DNA from: an uncultured Corynebacterium sp.
GTDB taxonomy: Bacteria > Actinomycetota > Actinomycetes > Mycobacteriales > Mycobacteriaceae
Length of the DNA: 27,467 nt
Direction: 5' to 3'
NCBI RefSeq assembly: GCF_946222835.1
Contig: NZ_CAMIHD010000021.1
Coordinates: 1 to 27,467, forward strand
Shown here: positions 1-8,840 of the stretch, piece after piece
Numbering within the stretch: the stretch's first letter is position 1
How the letters are laid out: every line of letters starts with the position of its first letter
Made by a program: the position numbers and the translations under genes
Notes under the pieces: model-generated
Seen by the model: the letters and a program-made list of their open reading frames with translations, nothing else
Told to the model about the DNA's origin: nothing
Databases searched by the model: none

Positions 1-19
1 TTCCCAGCTCGACTGGGCT

Positions 20-57
20 GGATATCAGGTGTCCACCACATGGGGGTCAGGTCCCCA
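20..57. repeat. Possible IS3-family (IS150-like) terminal inverted repeat
   Basis: Read on the minus strand from about 57 leftwards, the bases run ACCTGACCCCCA then TGGTGGACACC. This resembles the outer ends of IS3/IS150-group elements, which start TG, then a CTGnnCCC block, then a TTGGAC-like block. On the plus strand the end would be ...GTCCCCA at 57. If correct, the element lies mostly outside the window to the left. The opposite end and transposase are not visible, so this is pattern resemblance only. Confidence 0.3.
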
Positions 58-152
58 CCACCACCGCTGTCGCATCCTCTGTGGCGTAGAAAACCAAGAA
101 AAACAGCCTCTACGAAACCCGGAGCTTGATACCTGCACAAGTTCATGGTCAG

Positions 153-209
153 GGCCCTAGGTGGCTGGATGGACTGTGTGATAACGACCATCTTGCACCG
201 TCTAGGGCC
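153..209. repeat. 8-bp inverted repeat GGCCCTAG / CTAGGGCC
   Basis: GGCCCTAG at 153-160 is exactly complementary to CTAGGGCC at 202-209, with a 41-base spacer. There is no T-run after it, so it is not a clear intrinsic terminator. It may be a remnant of a mobile-element end or chance. Function unknown. Confidence 0.3.
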
Positions 210-343
210 TCTTGCTATGCCACGCCACCACCAAAACACCCCCTGCCTATCCTTTTGACCCGGCCCAACGACCCCTACCCCCAGCCAGGTAGCTATGTTG
301 CTACGCACTCTAGATTGGGAAGAGCCGTTTTACCCTCTATCTA

Positions 344-382
344 TTGCAACTCATTGCCGCGCAGGGTAGCCTAACCTAAACA
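344..382 (+). promoter_or_regulatory. Candidate promoter of the biosynthetic operon, overlapped by an iron box
   Basis: Two spacings are plausible. One is a -35 TTGCAA at 344-349 with a 17-bp gap to TAGCCT at 367-372. The other is TTGCCG at 354-359 with a 17-bp gap to TAAACA at 377-382. Both place the -10 inside the iron box at 361-379, the arrangement expected for repression by iron-loaded DtxR/IdeR. The first gene starts at 426. Confidence 0.5.
361..379. promoter_or_regulatory. DtxR/IdeR-type iron box
   Basis: The 19-mer GCAGGGTAGCCTAACCTAA matches the DtxR consensus TTAGGTTAGCCTAACCTAA at 16 of 19 positions. The right half is perfect and the left half matches 6 of 9. It sits 47-65 bases upstream of the first start codon and overlaps the likely -10. 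Iron-bound DtxR-family repressors bind such sites in corynebacteria and mycobacteria, so the operon from 426 onward should be derepressed in low iron. No regulator gene lies in the window, so a genomic DtxR would have to act here. Confidence 0.85.
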
Positions 383-425
383 CGCCCTATCTGGCGTTAT
401 ATGCTCGCTAAGAAAAGGACATTGA

Positions 426-1535
426 GTGGTTCGCACAGGAGAGACGGCAAGAGTGGGGGTTCTCGGTTCGCATGGCGAAGTAGGCCGCCAAGTAGCCGCA
501 CTGTTGCGCGCTAGCGGACATATGGTGAACTGCGGGAATCGGTCTCACCACACATCAGATGAGCGCACCGCTATCGTTGACGCTCACGACGAGGAATCTG
601 TCAACAAATTTTCCCGTGACCTTGATGTCGTCGTCAACTGCGCCGGACCGTCATGTCTTCTCAAGACCTCAGTAGCGTCGGCACTACCAGACTCAGTGGG
701 CTATATAGACCCGTTCGGAGCCAACTCATTCGACAACTATCCCACCAACCGTCCGTGCGTGGTCAACGCCGGCGCTACCCCCGGTCTCAGCGGTCTATTA
801 CTACGCCACCTGGCGGGCCTAATCGACGACTGTCAATCGGTAACTCTCTGCACTGGTGGACGCGACCGGGGCGGGCTGTCGGGTCTGGTCGATGTGGTGC
901 TAAGTACCCACAACTCCTACGGACATCCTGGGAAGATGATTGTCGACGGCGACCTCGTGGCTTACCAACCTGGGAGCATCCACGCTGAAGATCTGGAACC
1001 TTTCCCAAGCGATGACGGACTCATAGCAAGCCCGTTCGTCACCAACGAGCTACGCAAGGTGGCCCAAGATTTCTCTATTCCGCGCCTCATAGGGGTCACG
1101 GCCATACCGGACCGGGACACCCAGCAGTTACTTTTACGTGCGCTCTCACAAACCGACATATCAGACCCAACCACGCTCATGAATTTGTGCGCAGACATAG
1201 CTGCAGCGAAGAACAAACTCGATGCCGGAAAGAACCACTGGTTTGCCATCCAAGCCACTGTCCACGGCACCCTACGGGGCCGCCCTGTTCGCGTCTCAGG
1301 CAGTGTCCACGCACCGGACTCCACCTTCATCACCGCTCTTTTTGTTGCGGAAGCGACAAAAAGCGTTATCCGCGACGAACTACTAACCGGGCCGAAATGG
1401 GGCTATGAGCTGCCGGCCCCTCAAACTGTCCTCTCGTCACTGGCCTCTTACAACGTCGACATTAAAATCGTCGGCCCTACAGCAACTACCGACGCACCTC
1501 AATGGAGTGATGACGACGATGCAGGCTTCATTTAA
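426..1535 (+). CDS. Saccharopine dehydrogenase-like NAD(P)-binding oxidoreductase
   Basis: A 369-aa protein with a GTG start preceded by AAAAGGA at about 413-419. The N-terminus is a Rossmann nucleotide-binding fold with a GxxGxxG loop (G14, G17, G20) in GVLGSHGEVG. A segment VVVNCAGPS near residue 70 and GATPGLSG near 117 are typical of the saccharopine dehydrogenase NADP-binding family, which includes many enzymes that do not act on saccharopine. It is the first gene of the NRPS operon and 42 bp from the thiazolinyl imide reductase, so a tailoring or precursor step is likely. It could reduce a thiazoline or help make the starter acid; the sequence does not decide. The family call is fairly secure, the role is not. 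Confidence 0.75.
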   Translation: MVRTGETARVGVLGSHGEVGRQVAALLRASGHMVNCGNRSHHTSDERTAIVDAHDEESVNKFSRDLDVVVNCAGPSCLLKTSVASALPDSVGYIDPFGANSFDNYPTNRPCVVNAGATPGLSGLLLRHLAGLIDDCQSVTLCTGGRDRGGLSGLVDVVLSTHNSYGHPGKMIVDGDLVAYQPGSIHAEDLEPFPSDDGLIASPFVTNELRKVAQDFSIPRLIGVTAIPDRDTQQLLLRALSQTDISDPTTLMNLCADIAAAKNKLDAGKNHWFAIQATVHGTLRGRPVRVSGSVHAPDSTFITALFVAEATKSVIRDELLTGPKWGYELPAPQTVLSSLASYNVDIKIVGPTATTDAPQWSDDDDAGFI

Positions 1536-1577
1536 AAACCCCGGTATTTCGGCTCAGAACCTAGAAAGGCCCGTCGC

Positions 1578-2723
1578 ATGAACACTGTACGCGTCGTCGT
1601 ATGCGGCACAACATTTGGCCGTATATACATCAACGGGATAAAAAAGCTTGCGGATAAATTTTCGCTGGTAGCAATCCTATCTCAGGGCAGCGAACAGTCG
1701 CGCCGGCTGGCAGAGCAGCTAGGCGTACCTCTGTGTACCAAGATCGAAGATCTCCCCGCTTTTGATCTTGCCTGTGTGGTGGTCAGATCTAGCGTCGTTG
1801 GCGGTTCCGGCACGCAGCTCGCCCTAGAGTTTTTAAGCCGTGGCAAGCATGTAGTGATGGAGCACCCGATCCACAAGAAAGACTCTGTAGATTGCTACCG
1901 GATGGCAACGAAAAATAACGTGCAGTTCAAGCTCAACACCTTCTACCGCTGGAATCCAACCATATCCCGGTACTTGGAAATCGCAACAACACTAACCAGG
2001 CAGTTCAAAATCATCCACATAGACGCCGAATGTAGCATTCACTTTCTATTCTCAACGCTCGATATCATCGGAAGGATTACCGGCGGTTTTACCCCATGGA
2101 GCTTTGATGACGACACCCAAGTTACCGGAATATTCACTACGCTCACCGGTTCGATACGCAAAACCCCGCTCTGCTTGCGCGTGGTTAATCACAACGACCC
2201 AGAAAAGCCAGACGATTTCGCTCACGTGGGGCATCGAATAACTGTTTTCACGCACGCCGGAAATCTGGTGCTCACCGAGACTGACGGAACCATCATCTGG
2301 CACCCAAACACCCCAATCCCACGAGATCAAGCTGGCTTGCTAAGCACTGCTGCCGATGATCGTTTGAGCACTCTACAGTTGCATGAGAATCTCCTTATCG
2401 AGCCGTGCGTTACCCGTGTCGCCCTCTACGACCATACCTGGCCTGCAGGCATTGCGGAGTTTCTGAACGAAGTATATGACAAGTTGGCGTGCTCCAAGAA
2501 CGAAGCGCAAGAAGCCGAATACCTCCTGGCATTGTGCGCAGTCTGGGCGCGCACCGGACAATTACTGGGTCCCACATGTACCGTCCAAGCAGCTATGCAT
2601 GCCGAACCACTCAGTCTCGAGAGTCTGATGTGGCCGCTGGGGGAGTCTCATACCTCCCCCATTGAGCGAAACAACCCCAACCACCGGAACACAGGAGAGA
2701 TAACATGGATGTCACAGCGCTGA
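1578..2723 (+). CDS. Thiazolinyl imide reductase (YbtU/Irp3/PchG-like)
   Basis: A 381-aa NAD(P)-dependent reductase of the Gfo/Idh/MocA fold expected to reduce a carrier-bound thiazoline to a thiazolidine during NRPS assembly. The Rossmann start is RVVVCGTTFGRIY (residues 5-17). The block GKHVVMEHPIHKKD (89-102) and the FYRWNP segment (122-127) fit the yersiniabactin/pyochelin reductases. H96 and Y123 are 27 residues apart, the same spacing as the His/Tyr pair proposed as general acids in Irp3 (from memory). AGAAAGG lies 8-9 bases before the ATG. The end overlaps NRPS-A by 19 bp, which suggests translational coupling. Local base composition is clearly AT-richer than in the transporter genes. 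Confidence 0.88.
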   Translation: MNTVRVVVCGTTFGRIYINGIKKLADKFSLVAILSQGSEQSRRLAEQLGVPLCTKIEDLPAFDLACVVVRSSVVGGSGTQLALEFLSRGKHVVMEHPIHKKDSVDCYRMATKNNVQFKLNTFYRWNPTISRYLEIATTLTRQFKIIHIDAECSIHFLFSTLDIIGRITGGFTPWSFDDDTQVTGIFTTLTGSIRKTPLCLRVVNHNDPEKPDDFAHVGHRITVFTHAGNLVLTETDGTIIWHPNTPIPRDQAGLLSTAADDRLSTLQLHENLLIEPCVTRVALYDHTWPAGIAEFLNEVYDKLACSKNEAQEAEYLLALCAVWARTGQLLGPTCTVQAAMHAEPLSLESLMWPLGESHTSPIERNNPNHRNTGEITWMSQR

Positions 2724-5700
2724 TTAACGACCTTGAATCCCGCGGTATAGCGCTATGGGTGAACGGCGATCGACTCAACTACCGTTCACCCAAGGGTTCC
2801 TTGCGCGAGGAAGACCTCGCGGCCTTAAGGTCAAATAAGGAAAAGGTTTTGGCATGGTTGCGTGAGCGGGAGGCCGTTCCGCATGATGAGCAAGCACGGT
2901 TCGCCCCCTTCCCCATGACCGATATTCAGCGCGCATACGCAACCGGTCAGAACGAAGGCTATGATCTGGGTGGCACCGGGTGCCACAGCTACGCCGAAAT
3001 ACGAACGGAACGCCTTGATCGCAGCCGCCTTGAACAGGCCTGGCACGAACTCATCCAGCGCCATGACATGCTCTCTGCAGTGGTCGTTCCACCGGATTCG
3101 CTGCAGGTGGTTAAATCTCGCAGTTTGCCGGTGCTACAAGCTGTAGACCTCGCGGGCCACAACCCAGATGTCCCGGACGCCGAGTATCTTCGTCACCGCG
3201 CAAAATTGGAAAACCGTAGCTACCCGTTGGGCACCTGGCCACTGCACGAATTCCAGCTTTTGCAATTTGACGAATGCAGCATCCTACAGTTTTCGGTGGA
3301 CATGATCATCGCCGACTTTGTAAGCGTGAGGGTGATGGTCGAGGAACTTCTAACTCTCTACGCAGGTAACGTTCTACCGGAACTAGAGGACACCACGTTT
3401 CGGGATATAATCACCTCCCGTAACCACCACAGCCAGAGTGCCGCTGGCTTCGCTGCACGCACCAATGCAAAAAAGTACTGGTCCGAGATCATCCCCTCGT
3501 TGTCCGGCAAACCCTTACTGCCGACGCTGACCTCAGCCGATCGCACATCCGAAATGCCGGTGCGTTTCACCCGGCGTACCTGGCGATGCTCGCCAGCAGC
3601 ATGGTCAAAGCTCACCGACGCAGCAAGCACTCACGGCGTCACTCCTTCGGCGACGCTACTTACCGCCTACGCCGATGTACTGCGCCGTTGGTCTTCCACA
3701 AGTGACTTTTGCGTCAATGTCACTTCGATGAACCGAGATTCTGCCATTGCCGGAATCAACCGTATTATCGGAGACTTTACCGAGATGACCCTACATGCTT
3801 GCCATCCGCACACTGGAACCTTTAGTGAGCGCGTGCACGCAACCCAGGAGCAGCTATCCGAAGAGCTATCACACGCTGCGTATTCCGGGGTTGACGTGTT
3901 GCGCGATATAGCCCGCACTACCGGGCAGCCCGCGGTAATCCCGGTAGTATTCACCAGCGCGTTGGGTGCAGACACACCGCACAACAATGGTCCGGCCTAC
4001 AACCTTGTCTCCGGCGTAAGCCGAACGCCGCAGGTATGGATTGACTGTCAGGCATTCCAGGACGGAGGCTCTTGCAACGTCAACTGGGACGTGCGAGAGG
4101 ACGTCTTTGAACCGGCGTTGATCGACGACATGTGGGAGTCATTTACCGACCTACTCGATCGCCTGGTCGACGACGGTTCGGCGTGGCAGGAAACTGATTC
4201 AGTCCACTTGCCCGATAAGACGATCGCCATCCGTAACCGCATTCACAAAACCCACGTACAGCAGACCACCCGATGCCTCCACGACGGGTTTTGGGATAAC
4301 GTCCAGCAGCACCCACACCAGCCAGCGCTGGTGTGTGGCGGAAAAACCTACAGCTACCAACATCTGGCTGGCTACGTCGGGGCATTACAGCATGAGCTCT
4401 CTGATGTCGGTCCCGGAGATTACATTGCCATCGTCCTAGGTAACGGAGTATGGCAAATAGCTGCCGCTGTTGCCGTGGTATCAACTGGTGCAGCCTACGT
4501 GCCGATCGATCACGAGCAACCCGCAATCCGCCAACGTTCAATGATAGAAGCGTGTCGTCCTGCCAACGTCATCACTAATTCTCATTTCTCCGAAGAAAAT
4601 ACCGATATCTCCAACATCAACGTCGATACTCTCAGCCCGATACAGTACAGTGGCACCATAGCCTCACCGGTTTCCCCCACCGAAACCGCCTACATCATCT
4701 TCACCTCAGGCAGCACCGGAATTCCAAAAGGTGTTGTCGTTACGCACTCGGCTGCAATGAACACCATAGATAGCGTGAACAATCTCCTCGGCCGAAATAA
4801 AAGACGCACGGTATTGGGGGTATCGAAGTTATCCTTTGACTTATCCGTGTATGACATCTTCGGTACCTTCGCAAGCGGTGGCACTTTGGTCCTGCCGTTA
4901 GACGAGGAATCGCGAAACCCCAGCAAATGGATCGATTTCCTTGTTGATAACAACGTCGATACCTGGAACTCTGTTCCTGCACTGTTCCAAATGCTTGTGC
5001 GAGAGGTAGAGGTGACCCGTCACCCGAACATCCTCAGCCTAGACCTGGTTATGCTGTCCGGAGACAGGATCCCGGGCACTCTCCCAGCGCATGCTGCACC
5101 CCACTTCCCTAATGCTGAACTCATCAGCCTCGGCGGCGCCACGGAGGGCGGAATATGGTCGATTTTCCACCCGATGACCTGTCACACAAATGAAACTAGC
5201 ATACCATATGGTACCGCGTTACCCAACCAAGGAATGTGGGTGCTCGACGAGGCCTGCAATGAGTGTCCGGACTGGGTGCGAGGGCAAATCCATATTTCCG
5301 GGGAAAGCCTAGCCACCGGTTACCTCAACGATCCAACCTCCACAGCAGAGAAATTTTTCTTTTCCGAAAAGCATGGCACACGTATGTACGCTACCGGGGA
5401 TATAGGAAGCTACCGCCCAGACGGCGTAATCGAGTTTCACGGCCGTCGGGACAATCAACTAAAAATCAACGGCTATCGAGTGGAAACCGGCGAGATAGAA
5501 GGAGTCCTCGAATCCAACGACTTCGTCGAACGCGCTATAGTACTCACCCAGGAAACCAGTGACCCAATTAAACTACATGCTTTCGTCACTGATGCACAGA
5601 GCGACAAAGATGAGCTCAAGGATGCTGGGCAAATCAGAAACTCGGAGCTCCGTACAATGCTTGAGCAGCGCTGGACACCTGCAGATACGAGCCTTGACAC

Positions 5701-8239
5701 GGGAATATTTGCCACATGGATGCGGCTGGGAAACGAAGCCGCGATGGCTGCTTTGCTCGCGGCTTTCCAACAAGCCGGTGTTTTCCTCGTTGCAGGAAAA
5801 TACCACACTCTTACGGAAATCACCGCGGCGATCCATCCCTCCGAAGAGTATCGCGAACTCATAACCCGTTGGCTCAATATTCTGACTGGAGAAGGCTTAG
5901 CCACTAAGGATGATGAGGGTTGGACTGTCAGCCAACAGACCCTGGACTTCTTCGTGTTCGGAGAGGCCTGGGATCAGTTCGGCAACATGGAAGCGGAAAT
6001 CAATAACAGTAAGGAATTATTCAATTACCAACGGCACGCAGCTGAGGCGCTTCTTTCCCAGTTGCGCGGAGAGATCAGTCCCACCGAGGTGTTCTTCCCG
6101 GAGGGAGATACCCATAACGCCCGCACCATTTACGGCGAAAACCGCATTAGCAAGGCGATGAATGCTGCGGCCGCAGAGGCAGTGATCGGCATTGCCGAGC
6201 ACCACGCTGATCATCCGGTAAGGATCCTCGAGGTCGGCGCTGGCATAGGTGCTACGACGGAAAAAATTGTTAGCCGACTCCCCGAGAACGTAATCGAATA
6301 CCGCTTCACCGATATTTCGACATTCTTCCTACATAAAGCCCAAAAAATGTTCGCGCATTGTGGTGCCATGACCTATGGCCTGTTTGATATGAACTCAGAC
6401 TGCACATCGCAAGATGTAGAGTTCGGCGGTTACGACATCATTTTGTGCGCCAACGTACTGCATAATTCAGTAAATATCGAGGAGTCATTCACCCGCTTAA
6501 AGCAGCTGCGCCGCCCCGGGGGCGTGATCGTCATAGTAGAGCCGATCACTGAACTTTACGCAGCCCTTATCTCGGTGTCCATCAAGATGAATCTGGTTGA
6601 TTTCACGGACCACCGTGCGGAATCACACAAGGTGTTCATCGAGGACGCGCAGTGGGATCAGGTCTTCAGGGATACCCAGATGCACCGCATCGCGGAGTAC
6701 CCAAACACTAGTGACCCGTTGCGCGAATGCGGGCAACGACTCATCATCGTTGGTGCCGATGACGACGATGTCCCCACGCTCAACAGTGAAGACATTCTGG
6801 GCTACCTGCGTGCTCACCTACCGGGTTACATGGTTCCGGCTTCCGTCAATGTACTACCGGAATTGCCGTTAACCTCAAATGGCAAGGTAGACCGCAAGGC
6901 CCTAGCGCAACTCTGCTTAGAACCGGTGGGAAGCCCCAACAACCGGATCGATCCTCCACGCAACGAAACGGAAGAGCAGATAGCGACTATCTGGCGCGAT
7001 GTCCTCGACACCACGGAGGTTGGGCGCAATGATGACTTCTATGCGCTTGGGGGTGACTCACTGCTCATGGCCGAAACGGTAACCCGGCTCCGCCAAGAAA
7101 TACCTGGCCTACAGCAGCACACGTGGGACGCCCTTATGCGTGGCGTACTCAAGGTGCCAACCATCGCAGGCATTTCCGCGCTAGCACAGGCTGCAGGAAG
7201 TAGCTGTCAACCCGAAGCATTAAAAGCCGTTAATTCTGCTAATCATACCTCCCCTGAACTGACTGCTCTGTCTACTGTAGCCAGTGGCTCTCCAACTGGG
7301 TCTTCAAATCTGCATGTATACCGATTGCCGAAGGACGCAACGTTCTGCCGCGTGATGATCCACGCTGGCACTGGCCGCCTGAAGGACTACGAGTTCTTGA
7401 TGCCCGAACTGCTTCAACGCCAGCCAGAGATTGCCCACGTTGGTTTTACCGCTGGTGACGCAGATCGATTCCTGGACTACACAACCCGTACGCTGATCAG
7501 GGATCTGGCCCAGAGCTACGCCCAGGAACTTGATGAGTTGGATATGGAATCTTATCAGTTGGTCGGCTACTGCATTGGCGGTATGTTAGCGCTGGAGACC
7601 GCGAAGGCGCTCACCGAACTCGGCCGCGACGTGCGCCAGGTAACTTGCATCAGCACCCACCAGTGCCCGCACCGGGTCACTAATGAACTGCTGTGTGAGC
7701 TCGCCTATGGGTGCATTTTCAACGCTGACCTAAGTGCAATGGGGGCGAACTTCGACCTCAAAACCCTCGCAGCAGCCCTGGAGCACACCCTTGATGGCAT
7801 CAACCGCAATATCAGTGACGAAGAACTGTGTACCCTTGAAGGCCCATACGCAGATATCGGGGAATTCTTCCAAAAGATGGCGGTGTTGAGTCCCAGGGCG
7901 CGCCGCAAACTCATCTACCGAAGCATCCGTGAATTCGACACAGACTCCGAGTCCACTCGCGGGATGCTGGACATCCTATACGATGTCTTCCGGCATTCGT
8001 TACTCGGAACCATCGACTACGTCCCCGATGTCTATTTCGGTGATGTAGTCGTACTGCAGCCTACCGAAGGTGTAACTGGTTTTTACCCGAGCCTAGGCGG
8101 AGACATCGATTGGCCAGCGACCGTGCTCGGCAACCTGCAGATACATGCCGTGGCCGGTTCTCATGCCACCTGCCTGCTACAGGAGAACGTACCCTCACTA
8201 CTTCCGTTCTTCACGGAGAGGGAACAACGAAATGGCTAA
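2705..8239 (+). CDS. NRPS-A: TubC docking - Cy - A(Cys) with embedded methyltransferase - PCP - thioesterase
   Basis: 1844-aa terminal NRPS, laid out like PchF. Residues 1-52 are a TubC-type N-terminal docking domain (ALWVNGDRLNYRSPKG). Cy domain about 65-490, with intact DxxxxD (D199, D204), IIGDFT, PVVFTS and RTPQVWID motifs. The A domain begins about 525, with core FTSGSTGIPKG near 666; pocket residues read DLYNMSLIW plus the A10 Lys, essentially the cysteine code. An intact SAM methyltransferase (LEVGAGIGATT at 1175 onward; YDIILCANVLH) is inserted between A8 (about 920) and A10 (GKVDRKAL, about 1393). PCP serine is S1452 in GGDSL. The TE from about 1540 has GYCIGG with C1623 where Ser is usual, and H1820 in GSHATC. 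AGGAGAG lies 6 bases before the ATG. It adds, cyclizes and methylates the third Cys and releases the product; N- versus C-methylation is not decidable. Confidence 0.93.
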   Translation: MDVTALINDLESRGIALWVNGDRLNYRSPKGSLREEDLAALRSNKEKVLAWLREREAVPHDEQARFAPFPMTDIQRAYATGQNEGYDLGGTGCHSYAEIRTERLDRSRLEQAWHELIQRHDMLSAVVVPPDSLQVVKSRSLPVLQAVDLAGHNPDVPDAEYLRHRAKLENRSYPLGTWPLHEFQLLQFDECSILQFSVDMIIADFVSVRVMVEELLTLYAGNVLPELEDTTFRDIITSRNHHSQSAAGFAARTNAKKYWSEIIPSLSGKPLLPTLTSADRTSEMPVRFTRRTWRCSPAAWSKLTDAASTHGVTPSATLLTAYADVLRRWSSTSDFCVNVTSMNRDSAIAGINRIIGDFTEMTLHACHPHTGTFSERVHATQEQLSEELSHAAYSGVDVLRDIARTTGQPAVIPVVFTSALGADTPHNNGPAYNLVSGVSRTPQVWIDCQAFQDGGSCNVNWDVREDVFEPALIDDMWESFTDLLDRLVDDGSAWQETDSVHLPDKTIAIRNRIHKTHVQQTTRCLHDGFWDNVQQHPHQPALVCGGKTYSYQHLAGYVGALQHELSDVGPGDYIAIVLGNGVWQIAAAVAVVSTGAAYVPIDHEQPAIRQRSMIEACRPANVITNSHFSEENTDISNINVDTLSPIQYSGTIASPVSPTETAYIIFTSGSTGIPKGVVVTHSAAMNTIDSVNNLLGRNKRRTVLGVSKLSFDLSVYDIFGTFASGGTLVLPLDEESRNPSKWIDFLVDNNVDTWNSVPALFQMLVREVEVTRHPNILSLDLVMLSGDRIPGTLPAHAAPHFPNAELISLGGATEGGIWSIFHPMTCHTNETSIPYGTALPNQGMWVLDEACNECPDWVRGQIHISGESLATGYLNDPTSTAEKFFFSEKHGTRMYATGDIGSYRPDGVIEFHGRRDNQLKINGYRVETGEIEGVLESNDFVERAIVLTQETSDPIKLHAFVTDAQSDKDELKDAGQIRNSELRTMLEQRWTPADTSLDTGIFATWMRLGNEAAMAALLAAFQQAGVFLVAGKYHTLTEITAAIHPSEEYRELITRWLNILTGEGLATKDDEGWTVSQQTLDFFVFGEAWDQFGNMEAEINNSKELFNYQRHAAEALLSQLRGEISPTEVFFPEGDTHNARTIYGENRISKAMNAAAAEAVIGIAEHHADHPVRILEVGAGIGATTEKIVSRLPENVIEYRFTDISTFFLHKAQKMFAHCGAMTYGLFDMNSDCTSQDVEFGGYDIILCANVLHNSVNIEESFTRLKQLRRPGGVIVIVEPITELYAALISVSIKMNLVDFTDHRAESHKVFIEDAQWDQVFRDTQMHRIAEYPNTSDPLRECGQRLIIVGADDDDVPTLNSEDILGYLRAHLPGYMVPASVNVLPELPLTSNGKVDRKALAQLCLEPVGSPNNRIDPPRNETEEQIATIWRDVLDTTEVGRNDDFYALGGDSLLMAETVTRLRQEIPGLQQHTWDALMRGVLKVPTIAGISALAQAAGSSCQPEALKAVNSANHTSPELTALSTVASGSPTGSSNLHVYRLPKDATFCRVMIHAGTGRLKDYEFLMPELLQRQPEIAHVGFTAGDADRFLDYTTRTLIRDLAQSYAQELDELDMESYQLVGYCIGGMLALETAKALTELGRDVRQVTCISTHQCPHRVTNELLCELAYGCIFNADLSAMGANFDLKTLAAALEHTLDGINRNISDEELCTLEGPYADIGEFFQKMAVLSPRARRKLIYRSIREFDTDSESTRGMLDILYDVFRHSLLGTIDYVPDVYFGDVVVLQPTEGVTGFYPSLGGDIDWPATVLGNLQIHAVAGSHATCLLQENVPSLLPFFTEREQRNG

Positions 8240-8840
8240 TGTGGGACACATTATCTATAAAGCAGACGACCTAGAGAACTCAATTAATTACTTCCGTTCG
8301 CGCGGCTTTGACGTTGAACCAGGACAACAGAAAAACGCTGCAAGCGCGCTTATTTATTTCTGCGAGGGTCCCTACCTGGAGATACGAGAGCGAGCCGACG
8401 TACCACCGTTTTTCCGCCAACTTTTACACCTTACTGGCAATGGAAAATTCGTCGACTCCTATGACAGATTCGCCACCATGTCACAGGGGTACTCACGGGT
8501 GGTACTGGAGGCGCAGCGCAAGGAATTTGACCACATAAAGGAGATTTTTGATTCTCATCAAACCAAGAGCCTGACAATCCCGTTCTCCCGCAAGGATCCC
8601 GCTGGCAGACGGCTCGCCTGCTGGTGTCTGTCACCCGACGACTGGGCGATCCCGCTTTTCGTGACCCCCTTTGCCATTGATACCCATCGCAGCACCCCGC
8701 ATCCTAACGGGATTACCCACATAACCGACATCGATTTTGCGGCCAGTGAGAAGACATTAAGCATTTGTAAGCACGTTGGTGTCGACGGCGGCCTCACCTG
8801 CCGTTCCGGCACAGGCACGATTGATTTGGAGTTTGCATGA
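8232..8840 (+). CDS. VOC-superfamily (glyoxalase-like) protein
   Basis: 202 aa from the ATG at 8232, which overlaps the end of NRPS-A by 8 bp and has GGAGAGGG about 9 bases upstream. An ORF reading further upstream would be inside NRPS-A, so it is not used. The start VGHIIYKADDLENSINYFRS and the later EIRERADVPPF look like the beta-alpha-beta-beta-beta modules of vicinal-oxygen-chelate proteins (Glyoxalase_3-like), with H5 and the Glu of EIRE as possible metal ligands. A second half from about 170 (GITHITDIDF) fits the paired-module fold. It is translationally coupled to the NRPS and the ligase, so it probably serves siderophore assembly or self-protection. Its reaction is unknown. Confidence 0.7.
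   Translation: MANVGHIIYKADDLENSINYFRSRGFDVEPGQQKNAASALIYFCEGPYLEIRERADVPPFFRQLLHLTGNGKFVDSYDRFATMSQGYSRVVLEAQRKEFDHIKEIFDSHQTKSLTIPFSRKDPAGRRLACWCLSPDDWAIPLFVTPFAIDTHRSTPHPNGITHITDIDFAASEKTLSICKHVGVDGGLTCRSGTGTIDLEFA

Larger units (their letters stand above)
1..425. other. Gene-poor leader region upstream of the biosynthetic operon
   Basis: No convincing coding sequence is seen here. An 82-codon open frame at 126-374 has no ribosome site or recognisable composition and runs into the iron box, so I do not call it. The region holds a possible IS terminus near its left edge (about 20-57), an 8-bp inverted repeat (153-160 against 202-209), a small 5-bp stem-loop (289-304), and the operon promoter with its iron box near 344-382. 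It is probably the junction between the cluster and foreign or unrelated DNA. Confidence 0.6.

Noticed and set aside
126..374. 82-codon plus-strand ORF before the first gene
   Set aside because: No ribosome site, low-complexity Pro-rich translation, and it overlaps the promoter and iron box.
8145..8231. Upstream start for the VOC protein
   Set aside because: Encodes a shadow of the NRPS-A thioesterase; the ATG at 8232 has a good ribosome site and begins the VOC fold.
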